Source: Candidatus Binatia bacterium
GTDB lineage: Bacteria; Desulfobacterota; Binatia; UBA12015
Assembly: GCA_029248525.1 (NCBI GenBank)
Contig: JAQWJE010000035.1
Span: forward strand, 62,001-126,000
Direction of reading: 5' to 3'
DNA length: 64,000 nt
The first letter of the stretch is position 1, and every line of letters starts with the position of its first letter. A model generated the notes under the pieces. The model saw nothing but the letters and a program-made list of their open reading frames with translations, made no database searches and was not told the origin of the DNA. Shown in pieces: positions 56,301 to 64,000 of this stretch. Made by a program: the position numbers and the translations under genes.

Positions 56301-58587
56301 CCGGGTCTCCGGAGCCAGCGTAGCTCAGGATCTCCAGAAATCCTGTCAGTCCCTGGCGAAAGATCACGTGGGTGAAGTCCTCGTAAGGAGATCCGACGCC
56401 GGATGGATGGGAGGAAATCCATGCAAACGAGGTCCCGTCGCCCGAGATCGCTGCGTCTCGAGGCGTTCCAAAAAATGGAGGCAGTTGCGGCGCAGGGGGG
56501 GGCGGGACGGCGTTGGCGGTATCTTTGGCAAATCCCGCACTACCCGATTCAATGGTGCGGAAGAAAAGCAGGTCCCCGCGAAAGGCAATGCTCTGTCCAT
56601 CGATCACGGGAGCTGGGTCCACGGCGCGGGACGACAGACCAGCGATCGAGACGGCGCCACCCTCGGCGGTGTTGCCGATCTCAAAGACGCGGAGGACCGA
56701 GTCCATGCCGTCCAGATCACCATTCAGATCGCAATATTGTTCGGAAGGAAATCCGCTGCCGGCGGCGTCGGTCTTCTCCTCGTCCTGCAGAAAGGCCATT
56801 CGGTCGCCGTCGAGAGCGACCGCCGGGCTGCGGTAGCCGCCGCGGCGCACCATGGTGACCGCGCGTCCTTCGGCGGTCGCGTCAAATTCACCATCATCGC
56901 TGCAGGTCGCCGAGACGCCGAGTTGCTGGCCCAGACCGGTGCCTCGATCGCGAAAGACGATAATCGGGTCGATGGTATCGCCGTCGCCATTGAGGTCGAC
57001 CAGGTTGACTCCTTCGCGGACGATAAATGTACGTGCCGAATCACTTTCGAGGGCGCCGGCAAAGTCGACCAGATCGTTGGCCTCCATCGCCCAGCGCACA
57101 CACAGGTCCTCACCGATGCCAGCGGGGCAGTCGGCGGTCTCATCGCAGCCGACCTCATCGATCTCGGCCTGACAAAACCCTGCGGCAGAGTTCGCCGCGC
57201 GGGAGGTACGTCGGCGCATGGATCCACCCGAGGAGCCGACTTCCCGCTGCAGGCCGACCACACCGGCGGCCACGGCGAGCACCGGGTCGTAATTGGACCC
57301 ACACACGTCGCCTGGGGCGATACAATCCGCATCCTCCGTGCAGGTGGTGGCGGGGTCGTCCACGCAGCTCTTCATGCAAGTACCCGCGGGACAGTCCGCC
57401 GCGCTGCCACCGAATTCGCAGAGTTCGCCGGCATTTTCGCCGCCATCGCAGGTGCCGTGTCTTCGTGCGAGCCGCAGCACCGAGGCTGTGGCGTCGGTTG
57501 TGCCAAAGAGTTCGAATACATCCCCGGCCGAGTCGGCAATCGCTGGCTCGAATACGGGTGGCAGTTCGCGCCCCGAGGGCGTCCAGGAGCTGACGAAGAC
57601 GTCGCTTGCGAGATTGATCGGGAAGGGGGCCCGGACCCGGCCGCTGATCAGGCGCGGGATGGGCAGCGATGAAGTTTGCTGCAGCACGCCGGTCCAGTCG
57701 ACGGGCAACAGCAAGTTGCCATTTTCGTCGGCCGCCATTCGAATCTCTGTTTCGATCGGATCGCAGACCTCGCCGCTGAAGCATGACTCTCGGAAGTCCA
57801 GAGCTTCCGGCAAGGCGACAAAGGTGGGGAAGATGGCATATTCTGCCGGAGACGCCGCGCAGGCACTCTCTGCCGGATCAATCAATCGGTCGATACAGAC
57901 AATCGGTGGCTCGCTGCCGTCAGCGATTTCTTTACAGATCGAATGATAACTCACGCTTGGGGCATCCCCCAACGAGCATTCCACACCATCGGTGCCAGTC
58001 GTCAGATCCCGGACGGCGATTCGTGCGGGGCCTACCGGATTGGGTAGCTCATTTTCTTCGGGCCATTGGACGAGCAGGGCCCGGTTGCTGCCGTCGCCGG
58101 CGGCACTAATCGACAGGGCCAGCGAATCGCCACTGCCCCTCTCGATACAGGTGACGGTCTTTCCGCTGCAGACCGAGAGTTTGCTGGAGGGGCAGGATGC
58201 CTGAATCGTGACAAGTTCGGTTGTCGAGGTGCTCGGATAGGCGGTGATCGCCAGCGTGACCACATGATCTCCCCCGGTGGCGTTTTCGGCAAAGTCGCCG
58301 CCTTGGGTGGTGCAGACCGGCGGCGTGAGCTCCACGATCTCGCCGGGCGCGGCGAAGGGCTGGTTGGCGCTGCCTTCCGCGCCACCGAACAGCATTTGAA
58401 CCCCCGGGATCACCTCGCAAGCAGCATCGGCAGCTCGCGGATTGAAAAGGCTGCCCGCAGCGATGCTGATCATGAGAACCATCCAGCCCCTACGACTTCG
58501 CAAGCGGCTACCGTTTTGCGTGGCGGGTGACTGTCGTTGTTCGATCTGGATCATTTTTACGAGAATTCCCTTGGGGTTGCGGTTCAT
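53371..58587 (-). CDS. Very large secreted cysteine-rich beta-propeller-like protein
   Basis: A 1738-residue secreted protein: signal peptide (cut near NPRAADA), then many 40-60-residue segments like TolB/WD-type propellers (SADGQRVAF, DNGRYVAYLNGS-type), repeated D-L-N-x-D-G-D-x-x-D motifs (DLNGDGDTIDP, DLNTDGDTDDE, DLNSDGDQSDE; Ca-binding-like), a Ca-binding DGDGVPDDTDNCPD, a TPTPTPSPTPS linker and a cysteine-rich end (CGNGTIESGEQCDDG), a motif set typical of delta-proteobacterial surface proteins. Function unknown. The start at 58587 could be 11 codons downstream. Confidence 0.88.
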   Translation of the reverse strand: MNRNPKGILVKMIQIEQRQSPATQNGSRLRSRRGWMVLMISIAAGSLFNPRAADAACEVIPGVQMLFGGAEGSANQPFAAPGEIVELTPPVCTTQGGDFAENATGGDHVVTLAITAYPSTSTTELVTIQASCPSSKLSVCSGKTVTCIERGSGDSLALSISAAGDGSNRALLVQWPEENELPNPVGPARIAVRDLTTGTDGVECSLGDAPSVSYHSICKEIADGSEPPIVCIDRLIDPAESACAASPAEYAIFPTFVALPEALDFRESCFSGEVCDPIETEIRMAADENGNLLLPVDWTGVLQQTSSLPIPRLISGRVRAPFPINLASDVFVSSWTPSGRELPPVFEPAIADSAGDVFELFGTTDATASVLRLARRHGTCDGGENAGELCEFGGSAADCPAGTCMKSCVDDPATTCTEDADCIAPGDVCGSNYDPVLAVAAGVVGLQREVGSSGGSMRRRTSRAANSAAGFCQAEIDEVGCDETADCPAGIGEDLCVRWAMEANDLVDFAGALESDSARTFIVREGVNLVDLNGDGDTIDPIIVFRDRGTGLGQQLGVSATCSDDGEFDATAEGRAVTMVRRGGYRSPAVALDGDRMAFLQDEEKTDAAGSGFPSEQYCDLNGDLDGMDSVLRVFEIGNTAEGGAVSIAGLSSRAVDPAPVIDGQSIAFRGDLLFFRTIESGSAGFAKDTANAVPPPPAPQLPPFFGTPRDAAISGDGTSFAWISSHPSGVGSPYEDFTHVIFRQGLTGFLEILSYAGSGDPADDDAESPALNKDGSVRAFASGSTELLPGATTNTSRIFVHTTADRLEFIDAGRAPKLSDDGRYVAYLNGSRAIVHDRTLNQTHWQSDSLGLGLTAVMKEVAISGNGQFVALVEEARPGEGIFWDRVRVHDIATNTTMTATNNAEGEAGNGPASSVSISADGQRVAFQIEASNMDSAGVPGVFVTDTQTGTTQRASVIDATAIPMPPPTLNPVISADGRMVVFGTLESGILPPDRALNDTGGFGEWIRHDLETGQTRSIAWATYAITDPGGRPALTADGRTLLYPKHADLSLRGTGAFDPIYDIDGDDTSGTILEVVDFGALIPEVTPICVATAVAPFTGGAAFLRPENTGLAGICPGVGDLNTDGDTDDEVAYLWSAVGGPQNLGVAATRIVATDSMVAALVSEQGDGTDHDGDDLLESQVLMLRASDGSGGWWNSRRDTIEVAVAGNLAGFTSRVGGTNVVASANFGAGSPGVTVNMEGFAGTDLVLGERSICPNGAWVQPLAFRVPESGNDLNSDGDQSDEVLVVWDLESGALISSGQSARPCPEAACDPRFPHRVEGTSVRFITLETDEAGAGTNGGTDIDGDCRDNGLVVQVLDLCAALEGGGGGSLINAEPARLGTSTGNALVDPLVEIDESFVRSISAGRCVILDNTESPVVCTEDGNECDALGPRSICDVATATCVLRVPAGCVPPDPNEPGQSDRCPAETVCETGVCAPLTVPCTDNGDCTAVAPATCQSGICTTSTTTCDDDGDCAGTEACFGIEVDSSGIAVAGSGICGPSLKSCSEDAECATGTTCIAGACVSAPTVLCAGSDDCSGIQFCREGTSVTAVRPQIQDRDGDGVPDDTDNCPDLFDPWQESGDCDGDCIPNRCDDDPCPTPQPTPTPTPSPTPSPVCGNGTIESGEQCDDGAANGDGATCCDTDCSYKADGPASCDGEACTNDTCTAGVCETTCRTGEACSICGGTCSSASGCECIF

Positions 58588-58714
58588 GGACTCATTTAGT
58601 GATCTGGCACCGGCACGGGTGCTCGCCGCGAACGTGTGGTGCCCTATGGCAGACTACCTTGAGTCTGAGCCCGGGCGCTAGGAAAGTTTACCCTTCCTGA
58701 TTCCACGGGTGGCC

Positions 58715-58735
58715 CTGAAAAAGTCCTGTTTTCAG
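58715..58735 (+). promoter_or_regulatory. Hairpin in the leader of the sigma-54 activator gene
   Basis: CTGAAAA and TTTTCAG are perfect 7-base arms with a 7-base loop, about 65 bases before the ATG at 58799. The 211-base gap to the big secreted gene otherwise shows no clear promoter; a loose -24 match TGGCAC at 58613-58618 lacks the -12 part. Confidence 0.35.
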
Positions 58736-58798
58736 AGGTTTGGATCTGTGGGTCCTCGTGGTAGGTCAGAGCGGGTCGCCGGAGGTCACCCGAGAACG

Positions 58799-60352
58799 AT
58801 GAGTCGCAATCCCGATCGCTACCGCATCCTGTACGAGCTTGGTCTGGCGTTCAGTTCCCGTATGGATCTGCACGAGTTGAGCAAGGTGATTATCGAGCGT
58901 TGCCGGGAGGTTTTTGACGCCGAGGGGGCCTCGCTTCTATTGCATGATGCCGACGCGAACGAGCTGTATTTTCCGTATGTCGCCTCCGATAATCCTGAGG
59001 TTGTCGAGCGCCTTTCGGCATTGCGACTCGATGACGGCGTGGGTGTGGCCGGGGCGATCTTGCGTGAGGGCAAGGCGATCCGGGTGGATGATGCCACCTC
59101 GAATCCGGATGTCGTGCGGCCCGCCGAGGTGATCGCAGGTCAGGTAACCGAGAGTTTGATCGGGGCTCCCTTGACCAGTCGCGACTGGACCATCGGGGTG
59201 ATCGAGATCGTCAATCATCGCGATGGCCGGCCGTTTTCCGATGAGGATCTGGAATTGCTGGAGGCTCTGGCGGGCATCATCAGCGTGGCGATCGAAAATA
59301 CGTACCTGACCGAGGAATTGCAGCAGGACCGCGATCGTCTGGCCAACGAATTGGCGTCCGAAAAACGGATTCGTGCTCACGAGTCCGGCGGGTTTGGGGC
59401 GCTTTTGGGGGAAAGCAAGGCGATGAAGGAGACCTTCGCCCTGCTGGGGAGTGCTGCCGATGTTCCCATCTCGGTGCTGATCTACGGAGAAACGGGAACC
59501 GGCAAGGAGCTGGCCGCGCGCGGCCTGCACGACGTCGGCCCGCGGTCGAGCAAGCCCTTTATTGCAATCAATACCGCGGCACTCCCCGAGAACCTGCTGG
59601 AGAGCGAACTCTTCGGTCACAAGAAGGGGGCGTTTACCGGAGCGATACGTGACCGAGTCGGCGCCTTTGAGGCGGCTGACGGCGGAACGCTCTTTCTTGA
59701 CGAAGTCGGCGAGATGCCGGCCGAAATGCAGGCCAAATTGCTACGCGTCCTGCAGGAAGGCGAGGTCGTGCCGGTGGGGGACCATCGCCCTCGCCGGATC
59801 AATACGCGCATCGTATCGGCGACCAACCGAAATCTGGAAGACGAGATTCGGGAAGGCCGATTTCGGGAGGATCTCTACTACCGGCTGGCGACATTCCCGG
59901 TGGCTCTTCCTTCGCTGCGCGAGCGCAAGGACGATATCGGTGGGCTCGCCCATCATTTGTTGGTGCGTATCGGGGAGCGCTATGGCCGCACGCCACCGAG
60001 CCTGGCCGAAGACGGGTTGCAGTTGCTCGAGGGCTATAACTGGCCGGGCAATGTCCGCGAATTGGAAAACGAGCTGGAGCGGGCCTTCGCCTTGGTGGGG
60101 GCTGCGGGCCGGATCGGCGCGGAACATTTCTCGAACCGTTTGCGAGCCGCTGGCAGCGGAACCGGGGCAACCGTCCATACGCCTTTGACGACAACGGATT
60201 TGCGCAAGGCGCGTGCGCAATTCGAAGCCGATTTCATTCACGGGGTGCTCGAGGAAAACGACGGGAACATCACCCATACTGCGGAAGCTCTGGGGCTCTC
60301 GCGGGTCGGCCTGCAAAAGAAGATCAAGGAATTGGGAGTCAGCGGCAGCTAG
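58799..60352 (+). CDS. GAF-AAA+-Fis sigma-54-dependent activator
   Basis: A 517-residue enhancer-binding protein: GAF sensor domain (~10-170), AAA+ domain with Walker A GETGTGKE, the intact KGAFTGA loop, Walker B GGTLFLDEVGE and the R-finger NVRELENELERA, and a C-terminal Fis-type helix-turn-helix (HTAEALGLSRVGLQKK). It activates sigma-54 promoters in response to a small molecule or haem-like ligand bound by GAF. ATG at 58799 is the conserved start; the frame opens at 58709. It overlaps the lnt 3' end by 4 bases. Confidence 0.9.
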   Translation: MSRNPDRYRILYELGLAFSSRMDLHELSKVIIERCREVFDAEGASLLLHDADANELYFPYVASDNPEVVERLSALRLDDGVGVAGAILREGKAIRVDDATSNPDVVRPAEVIAGQVTESLIGAPLTSRDWTIGVIEIVNHRDGRPFSDEDLELLEALAGIISVAIENTYLTEELQQDRDRLANELASEKRIRAHESGGFGALLGESKAMKETFALLGSAADVPISVLIYGETGTGKELAARGLHDVGPRSSKPFIAINTAALPENLLESELFGHKKGAFTGAIRDRVGAFEAADGGTLFLDEVGEMPAEMQAKLLRVLQEGEVVPVGDHRPRRINTRIVSATNRNLEDEIREGRFREDLYYRLATFPVALPSLRERKDDIGGLAHHLLVRIGERYGRTPPSLAEDGLQLLEGYNWPGNVRELENELERAFALVGAAGRIGAEHFSNRLRAAGSGTGATVHTPLTTTDLRKARAQFEADFIHGVLEENDGNITHTAEALGLSRVGLQKKIKELGVSGS

Positions 60353-61932
60353 CGGTAGGGGTTCGAGCGTTCGACCGTGGGGAAAGGGCGCCGCCAAAGT
60401 GCCAGCAGGACGACCAGCAAGCTGCCGGCCCCAAATAGATCTCCCCATCGCGAGTAGAATGTTTTCTCCCGAACTTCGGGGACTGCGGCACCTGCCCACC
60501 CGGGCTCTCCGATGGGCACCTGCGCCACGATCTGACCGGATGGGTCGATGATGGCTGACGGCCCGGAGGAAGAAGCGCGTACCAGCCATCGGCCGTGCTC
60601 GATCGCTCGCATGCGTGCGATCTGGAAAAGTCCCAGGGGACATCCGCTGTGAGGAAACCAGGCGTCGTTCGCCGGGTTGAGCAGCAATCCTGCACCGTTG
60701 TTTATATGTGCGCGCAGGATCCCCGGCACCATGATTTCGTTACAAATGGCCGGGCCCATCTGGCCCGCGGTGGTCGGTAGCAAGCCGTTTTTGATCCCTG
60801 TTGCATACGTCTGCGGGGCCGCACCAAGGTCGCGGCGAAGCAGGGCGCTGGAGTTGACCGGGAACCATTCCCCCAGCGGCAATAGCACCTGTTTGTCATA
60901 GGTGGCAGCGGGCCATTGTCCCGGGCCGAGCAGGAAGAGGCTGTTGGCCACCCCGCCGGAATCCAGCAGGCGGGGTCCACCGGCGACCAGCTCGGCACCG
61001 GCCAGCGGTGCGCGGAGCTGAAGATCGTTGCGCCACGGTCCATCCTGTTCGAGAAAGAAACCGAGTGAGGATTCCGGCCAGACGACCACATCCGGCTGGC
61101 TCTCCTCGACAGCGATTGCAGTCAGGTCCAGGTGGTTCTGAAGCCGTCGCCGGTGGTCGTCGGGGGCTCTCGCACGATCCGGCGGCAATGCGGGTTGCAC
61201 GATCGCGATGGTGCGCGGCGCCGCCTCTGGTTTGGCCGGGCGCGAGCCTCTCCCAAGGGCAAAGGCCACCAGGAAGGTCGCCGCAATGGCGGCGATGATC
61301 GCAGCGGGTCTGCGGGTCGTTCGACTTGCCTTGCTTTCCGGTGCGGGGAAGTTGCGGTGCAACCCCGCGCTCGACAGGGCGTCTCCGACCAGCAGGACTA
61401 GCGCCGTGTTGGTGGCCGCCACCAAAAAGGAGAGTCCGTAGACGCCGGTTACGCGTGCCATGCCGGCGAGTTCGCTCATGTCCACCGTCGCCAGACCCGC
61501 GATCGCCCAGGGGTTTCCGGGAGGCAGCTCCACACGCGCCCATTCGGCCGCAGCCCACGCGGCCCCGGCCAGAATGGGCAGCCCCGCTCTATAGCGAACC
61601 GCCAGCGCGCGGAAGACCACGGCAAACAGGGCGTATTGCGGAACGGCGGTGAGCAACCCTGCACCCGCGAGAAGAAGCCACCCGGCAAGAAGGGATTGCT
61701 CGTGAAAGATCTCGACGGCAGGCGGCAGGCAGCGGCCGACAAAAAGGGTCATCACCAGAGCCCAAACGGCTCCGATTGCGCCGGCCTGCCGGGCCGTTCG
61801 GCATCGGCCGAGCACGGCCAGAAGCGGTGCCAGCCCGATCCAGATCAGAAACGGAAACGAAGTGGGGGGAAAGGCGGCGGCATAGAGGAGGGCAGAAAGG
61901 GCAACCATGCCTGCCCCGGCAAGACGGCTCAA
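60349..61932 (-). CDS. lnt: Apolipoprotein N-acyltransferase
   Basis: A 527-residue membrane nitrilase-fold enzyme that adds the third acyl chain to lipoproteins. Eight hydrophobic segments, then the catalytic triad Glu (VVVWPESSLGF), Lys (TYDKQVLLPLGEW) and Cys (PAICNEIMVPG). The TTG at 61932 overlaps the stop of the upstream gene; an ATG at 61908 is also possible. It supports a Gram-negative envelope with many lipoproteins, as seen in the window. Confidence 0.93.
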   Translation of the reverse strand: MSRLAGAGMVALSALLYAAAFPPTSFPFLIWIGLAPLLAVLGRCRTARQAGAIGAVWALVMTLFVGRCLPPAVEIFHEQSLLAGWLLLAGAGLLTAVPQYALFAVVFRALAVRYRAGLPILAGAAWAAAEWARVELPPGNPWAIAGLATVDMSELAGMARVTGVYGLSFLVAATNTALVLLVGDALSSAGLHRNFPAPESKASRTTRRPAAIIAAIAATFLVAFALGRGSRPAKPEAAPRTIAIVQPALPPDRARAPDDHRRRLQNHLDLTAIAVEESQPDVVVWPESSLGFFLEQDGPWRNDLQLRAPLAGAELVAGGPRLLDSGGVANSLFLLGPGQWPAATYDKQVLLPLGEWFPVNSSALLRRDLGAAPQTYATGIKNGLLPTTAGQMGPAICNEIMVPGILRAHINNGAGLLLNPANDAWFPHSGCPLGLFQIARMRAIEHGRWLVRASSSGPSAIIDPSGQIVAQVPIGEPGWAGAAVPEVREKTFYSRWGDLFGAGSLLVVLLALWRRPFPTVERSNPYR

Positions 61933-64000
61933 GGACTTCCCCCGTCAAGCACGACCAATTCGCGGCGCTGGCCGAGAGTTTCGGCTTGCTGTTGCGCCTC
62001 TTGCAGGAGCTGCGCGGCCTTCTGGTCCTGCCCGTTCAGTTCGGCCAGTCGTGCCGCAAGCCTGAGGTTGGGCACGCGGATGGACGCCATGCGCTGGGCC
62101 ATCCCGGCCGCTTCCCCGGCAGCATGCTCTGCCTTTCGCCGCGCCGCCCGCGTGCCTTGCGATGTCTGGATGGCGACCTGATATTCCTGCATCGCTGCGG
62201 CCTGTCGTGCGATCGCCAGATCGGATCCATGAAACGGAGTCACGCGACCGACTTCATTTTCCAGTCGGCGACCGGTCTCCAGCACGGTGCCCAGTCGCAC
62301 CCAGTCCTGCATTTCGACAAGAATGCGTCCTTCGAGTCCCGCGGCCAGAAGGTTGAGCATCGGCATCGGGGATCTCTTGTAGACCTCGACCGCCTGCAGG
62401 GCCTCGTCCCAACGCCTTTCACCGCTATATGCGTAGACCTCCAGAGCATCGCGGGTAGTGGCAGAGAATCGGTAGCCATAGGCTTCCAGCAAATTGCGAA
62501 TCTGCTTCCGGCGACGGCCCGCGCGCGGAAAATCGCCTTCCTCGATGGCTTTGATATGGTCGATGCAGAGGAAGGTGTCGACGTCCCACAAGCGTCCGGT
62601 CGCCAGAACCCTTTCGATGAGTTCTTCATCGATGCCGTGGTCGATTTTCCAATTGCCCTCGAAATAATCGGTCATGAAGAGCATCAAGCGGTAGGTAAAG
62701 ACATCATCAGGGTTGGATTCGTGGACCAGATCACCGGCAATCGCTGCAAATTGTCGACTGATCCCGAAAGACAGCCCGGAATAGGCAAAGAGAAGAGCGG
62801 CCCCCGCGTACAGAGAGAAGCTCTGTTTGACGGACCCCGGATCGACGCTGGTGACCAGAGCGGTCAGTCGCATCGAGTCGTAGAGGAAGTGTTCGGGGTC
62901 CGCGATCGACTCGGCTCGCGCACGTTCGTAGAGCAGGTCCAGCCGCTCCCGCATTTCCTGGTCTGCGGGGCGACGAGACATTTTCCCTCGCAGGACAAAG
63001 ACGCGGAAGAAGATCCGTGCCACGTCGGCCACCAGATAGAATTGTGCCTGTCGCGGAGTCGTCCAGCGGCGTGTTTCGCCAAGTCCGGCCGCGGCTGCGT
63101 CGAAAAATGGCCTGGCCCGTTCATGGTAGCCTGCGTGCAGAAGAGAGATCGCCAGTCGGCGCTCCAGCAAGCCGCCGTCTTCCGACATTTTGCCGTCCGA
63201 TCGAGATTCCTCGCGGATACGATAAGCGGACTCGAAATATTCCAGAGCCTCCGCCGAAGCTGCGTTTGCAGCAGCGGCGTCTCCGGCAGCAATCAGGTGT
63301 GGCTGCGCTTGGGTAGGCAGGCCGGCTGCCAGGTAGTGCATGGCCAGCAGCGCTTCATAGCCGATCAGGTTTTCTGTCGAGAAGTTCGCCGCGATTGCTT
63401 CGGCCAGCTTGCCGTGGAGCTGCTTTCGCCGCGAAGCCAGCATGCCGCGATAGGTGGCCTCCTGCACCAGCGCGTGCGTGAAGCGGAACTCGGCCTCGCG
63501 GTTTTGCTCGCCGCGCCGCAGGCGCAGAATATCGCGCGCCACAAGTTCGTCCAGGATCGTCGCGGTATCCAGATGCTCAGGCGCGGCTTGTTGCAGGAGC
63601 CGCAGGGGTGCGACGCGTCCCAGCACAGACGCAAATTCCAGAAGCTCACGCGCGGGCGGCGCGAGTCGGTCGACACGTGCCATGATCGTTTCTTCAACCG
63701 TGCCGGGCAGCGGAAGCTCGCCCACGCCGGCGTTGAACTCGGTGCGGCCATCGATGACGCGTACCGCCTCGACATCCCGCAGCGTTCGGGCGATTTCCTC
63801 CAGATAGAAGGGGTTGCCGCCGGCGCGTTCGCCGATCTGTGCGCGCAGTTCTGCCGGCAGGCTTCTGGCGCCGAGTGCCTGCAGCAGAACTTCGCGCGAC
63901 TGGGCCGGATCCAGCGGGCCGAGACGGAGCTTGATGGTCTCGACGCCATCGGTCGATTGCAGGGCGGTGGCGAGTGCGCCGGCGGTCTCGGGAAAGTCCG
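61929..64000 (-). CDS. Large ATPase/TPR signalling protein, 3' part (5' end outside window)
   Basis: The frame runs without a stop from 61929 to the window end and continues beyond, so only the C-terminal ~690 residues are visible. The near end has GGNPFYLEEIARTLRDV, the hallmark of the NB-ARC/AAA module of large class III adenylate cyclase- or LuxR-type regulators, then DRLAPPARELLEFASVLG, then a long TPR-rich region to the C-terminus. Such proteins are signal transducers; the N-terminal catalytic or kinase domain is not in the window. It is coupled to lnt through a TTGA overlap. Confidence 0.75.
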   Translation of the reverse strand, partial: DFPETAGALATALQSTDGVETIKLRLGPLDPAQSREVLLQALGARSLPAELRAQIGERAGGNPFYLEEIARTLRDVEAVRVIDGRTEFNAGVGELPLPGTVEETIMARVDRLAPPARELLEFASVLGRVAPLRLLQQAAPEHLDTATILDELVARDILRLRRGEQNREAEFRFTHALVQEATYRGMLASRRKQLHGKLAEAIAANFSTENLIGYEALLAMHYLAAGLPTQAQPHLIAAGDAAAANAASAEALEYFESAYRIREESRSDGKMSEDGGLLERRLAISLLHAGYHERARPFFDAAAAGLGETRRWTTPRQAQFYLVADVARIFFRVFVLRGKMSRRPADQEMRERLDLLYERARAESIADPEHFLYDSMRLTALVTSVDPGSVKQSFSLYAGAALLFAYSGLSFGISRQFAAIAGDLVHESNPDDVFTYRLMLFMTDYFEGNWKIDHGIDEELIERVLATGRLWDVDTFLCIDHIKAIEEGDFPRAGRRRKQIRNLLEAYGYRFSATTRDALEVYAYSGERRWDEALQAVEVYKRSPMPMLNLLAAGLEGRILVEMQDWVRLGTVLETGRRLENEVGRVTPFHGSDLAIARQAAAMQEYQVAIQTSQGTRAARRKAEHAAGEAAGMAQRMASIRVPNLRLAARLAELNGQDQKAAQLLQEAQQQAETLGQRRELVVLDGGSP

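Noticed and set aside
55741-57672. 643-residue open frame opposite the large secreted protein
   Set aside because: Antisense shadow with no recognisable motif; the minus-strand frame has a signal peptide and clear repeats.
58613-58633. Possible sigma-54 promoter (TGGCAC) near the activator gene
   Set aside because: The -12 element (TTGC at the right spacing) is missing, so a match to the consensus is only partial.

Overview
The window is a GC-rich, densely packed stretch of a Gram-negative bacterial chromosome with no intergenic gap over about 215 bases. The envelope genes (MltA, apolipoprotein N-acyltransferase, several lipoproteins), a PhaR-type regulator, an acyl-CoA catabolic operon with a P450, an F420-type LLM oxidoreductase, a DUF1552/DUF1592 pair and a very large secreted protein ending in a CGNG..GEQCDDG-type cysteine-rich motif together suggest a member of the former Deltaproteobacteria, such as Binatota/Desulfobacterota_B or a myxobacterial relative. 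That placement is inference. I saw no rRNA, tRNA, CRISPR array, insertion sequence or prophage.

Layout. 0-3.3 kb: an AsmA-like/MltA fusion (cut by the window edge), a lipoprotein metallo-beta-lactamase-fold hydrolase and an ArsC-family protein. 3.4-9.1 kb: three translationally coupled genes for GT-C membrane glycosyltransferases, two of which carry the same secreted carbohydrate-binding-like domain. 9-13.6 kb: a VKOR-DsbA fusion, VanZ-like protein, a coiled-coil protein, a degenerate AAA+ protein and a parvulin lipoprotein. 13.6-18.2 kb: selB, selA and a cytochrome P450. 18.3-27.8 kb: a lipoprotein, the Lhr helicase, and an operon of two acyl-CoA dehydrogenases, a CoA-transferase and two hot-dog dehydratases that recalls the actinobacterial steroid side-chain (igr) operon. 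27.9-31.2 kb: a CCA-adding/poly(A) polymerase-family gene and a FixL/FixJ-like pair.

31.2-37.4 kb: two small unknown genes and a full ISC iron-sulfur operon in the order iscS-iscU-iscA-hscB-hscA-fdx-rrf2; its HscB carries a four-cysteine N-terminal metal site like animal HSC20. 37.6-39.5 kb: asnS and coaE. 39.5-43.2 kb: a DUF1552 Tat protein and a DUF1587/1592/1588/1585 protein whose frame is interrupted by one TGA followed by a SECIS-like hairpin. 43.2-53.4 kb: DHH phosphoesterase, acyl-CoA mutase large subunit, HEAT-repeat protein, LLM oxidoreductase, PhaR, Fur, NamZ/DUF1343, aldo/keto reductase and PaiB-like genes. 53.4-58.6 kb: a 1738-residue secreted protein. 58.8-64 kb: a sigma-54 activator, lnt, and the C-terminal part of a large ATPase/TPR signalling protein running off the window.

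The most unusual lead is the in-frame TGA at 42379-42381. The reading frame continues without a stop for another 522 codons of clear family sequence, a 7-bp hairpin sits at the right distance for a bacterial SECIS, and the selenocysteine insertion genes selA and selB lie 26 kb away. A nonsense mutation or sequencing error remains the main alternative.
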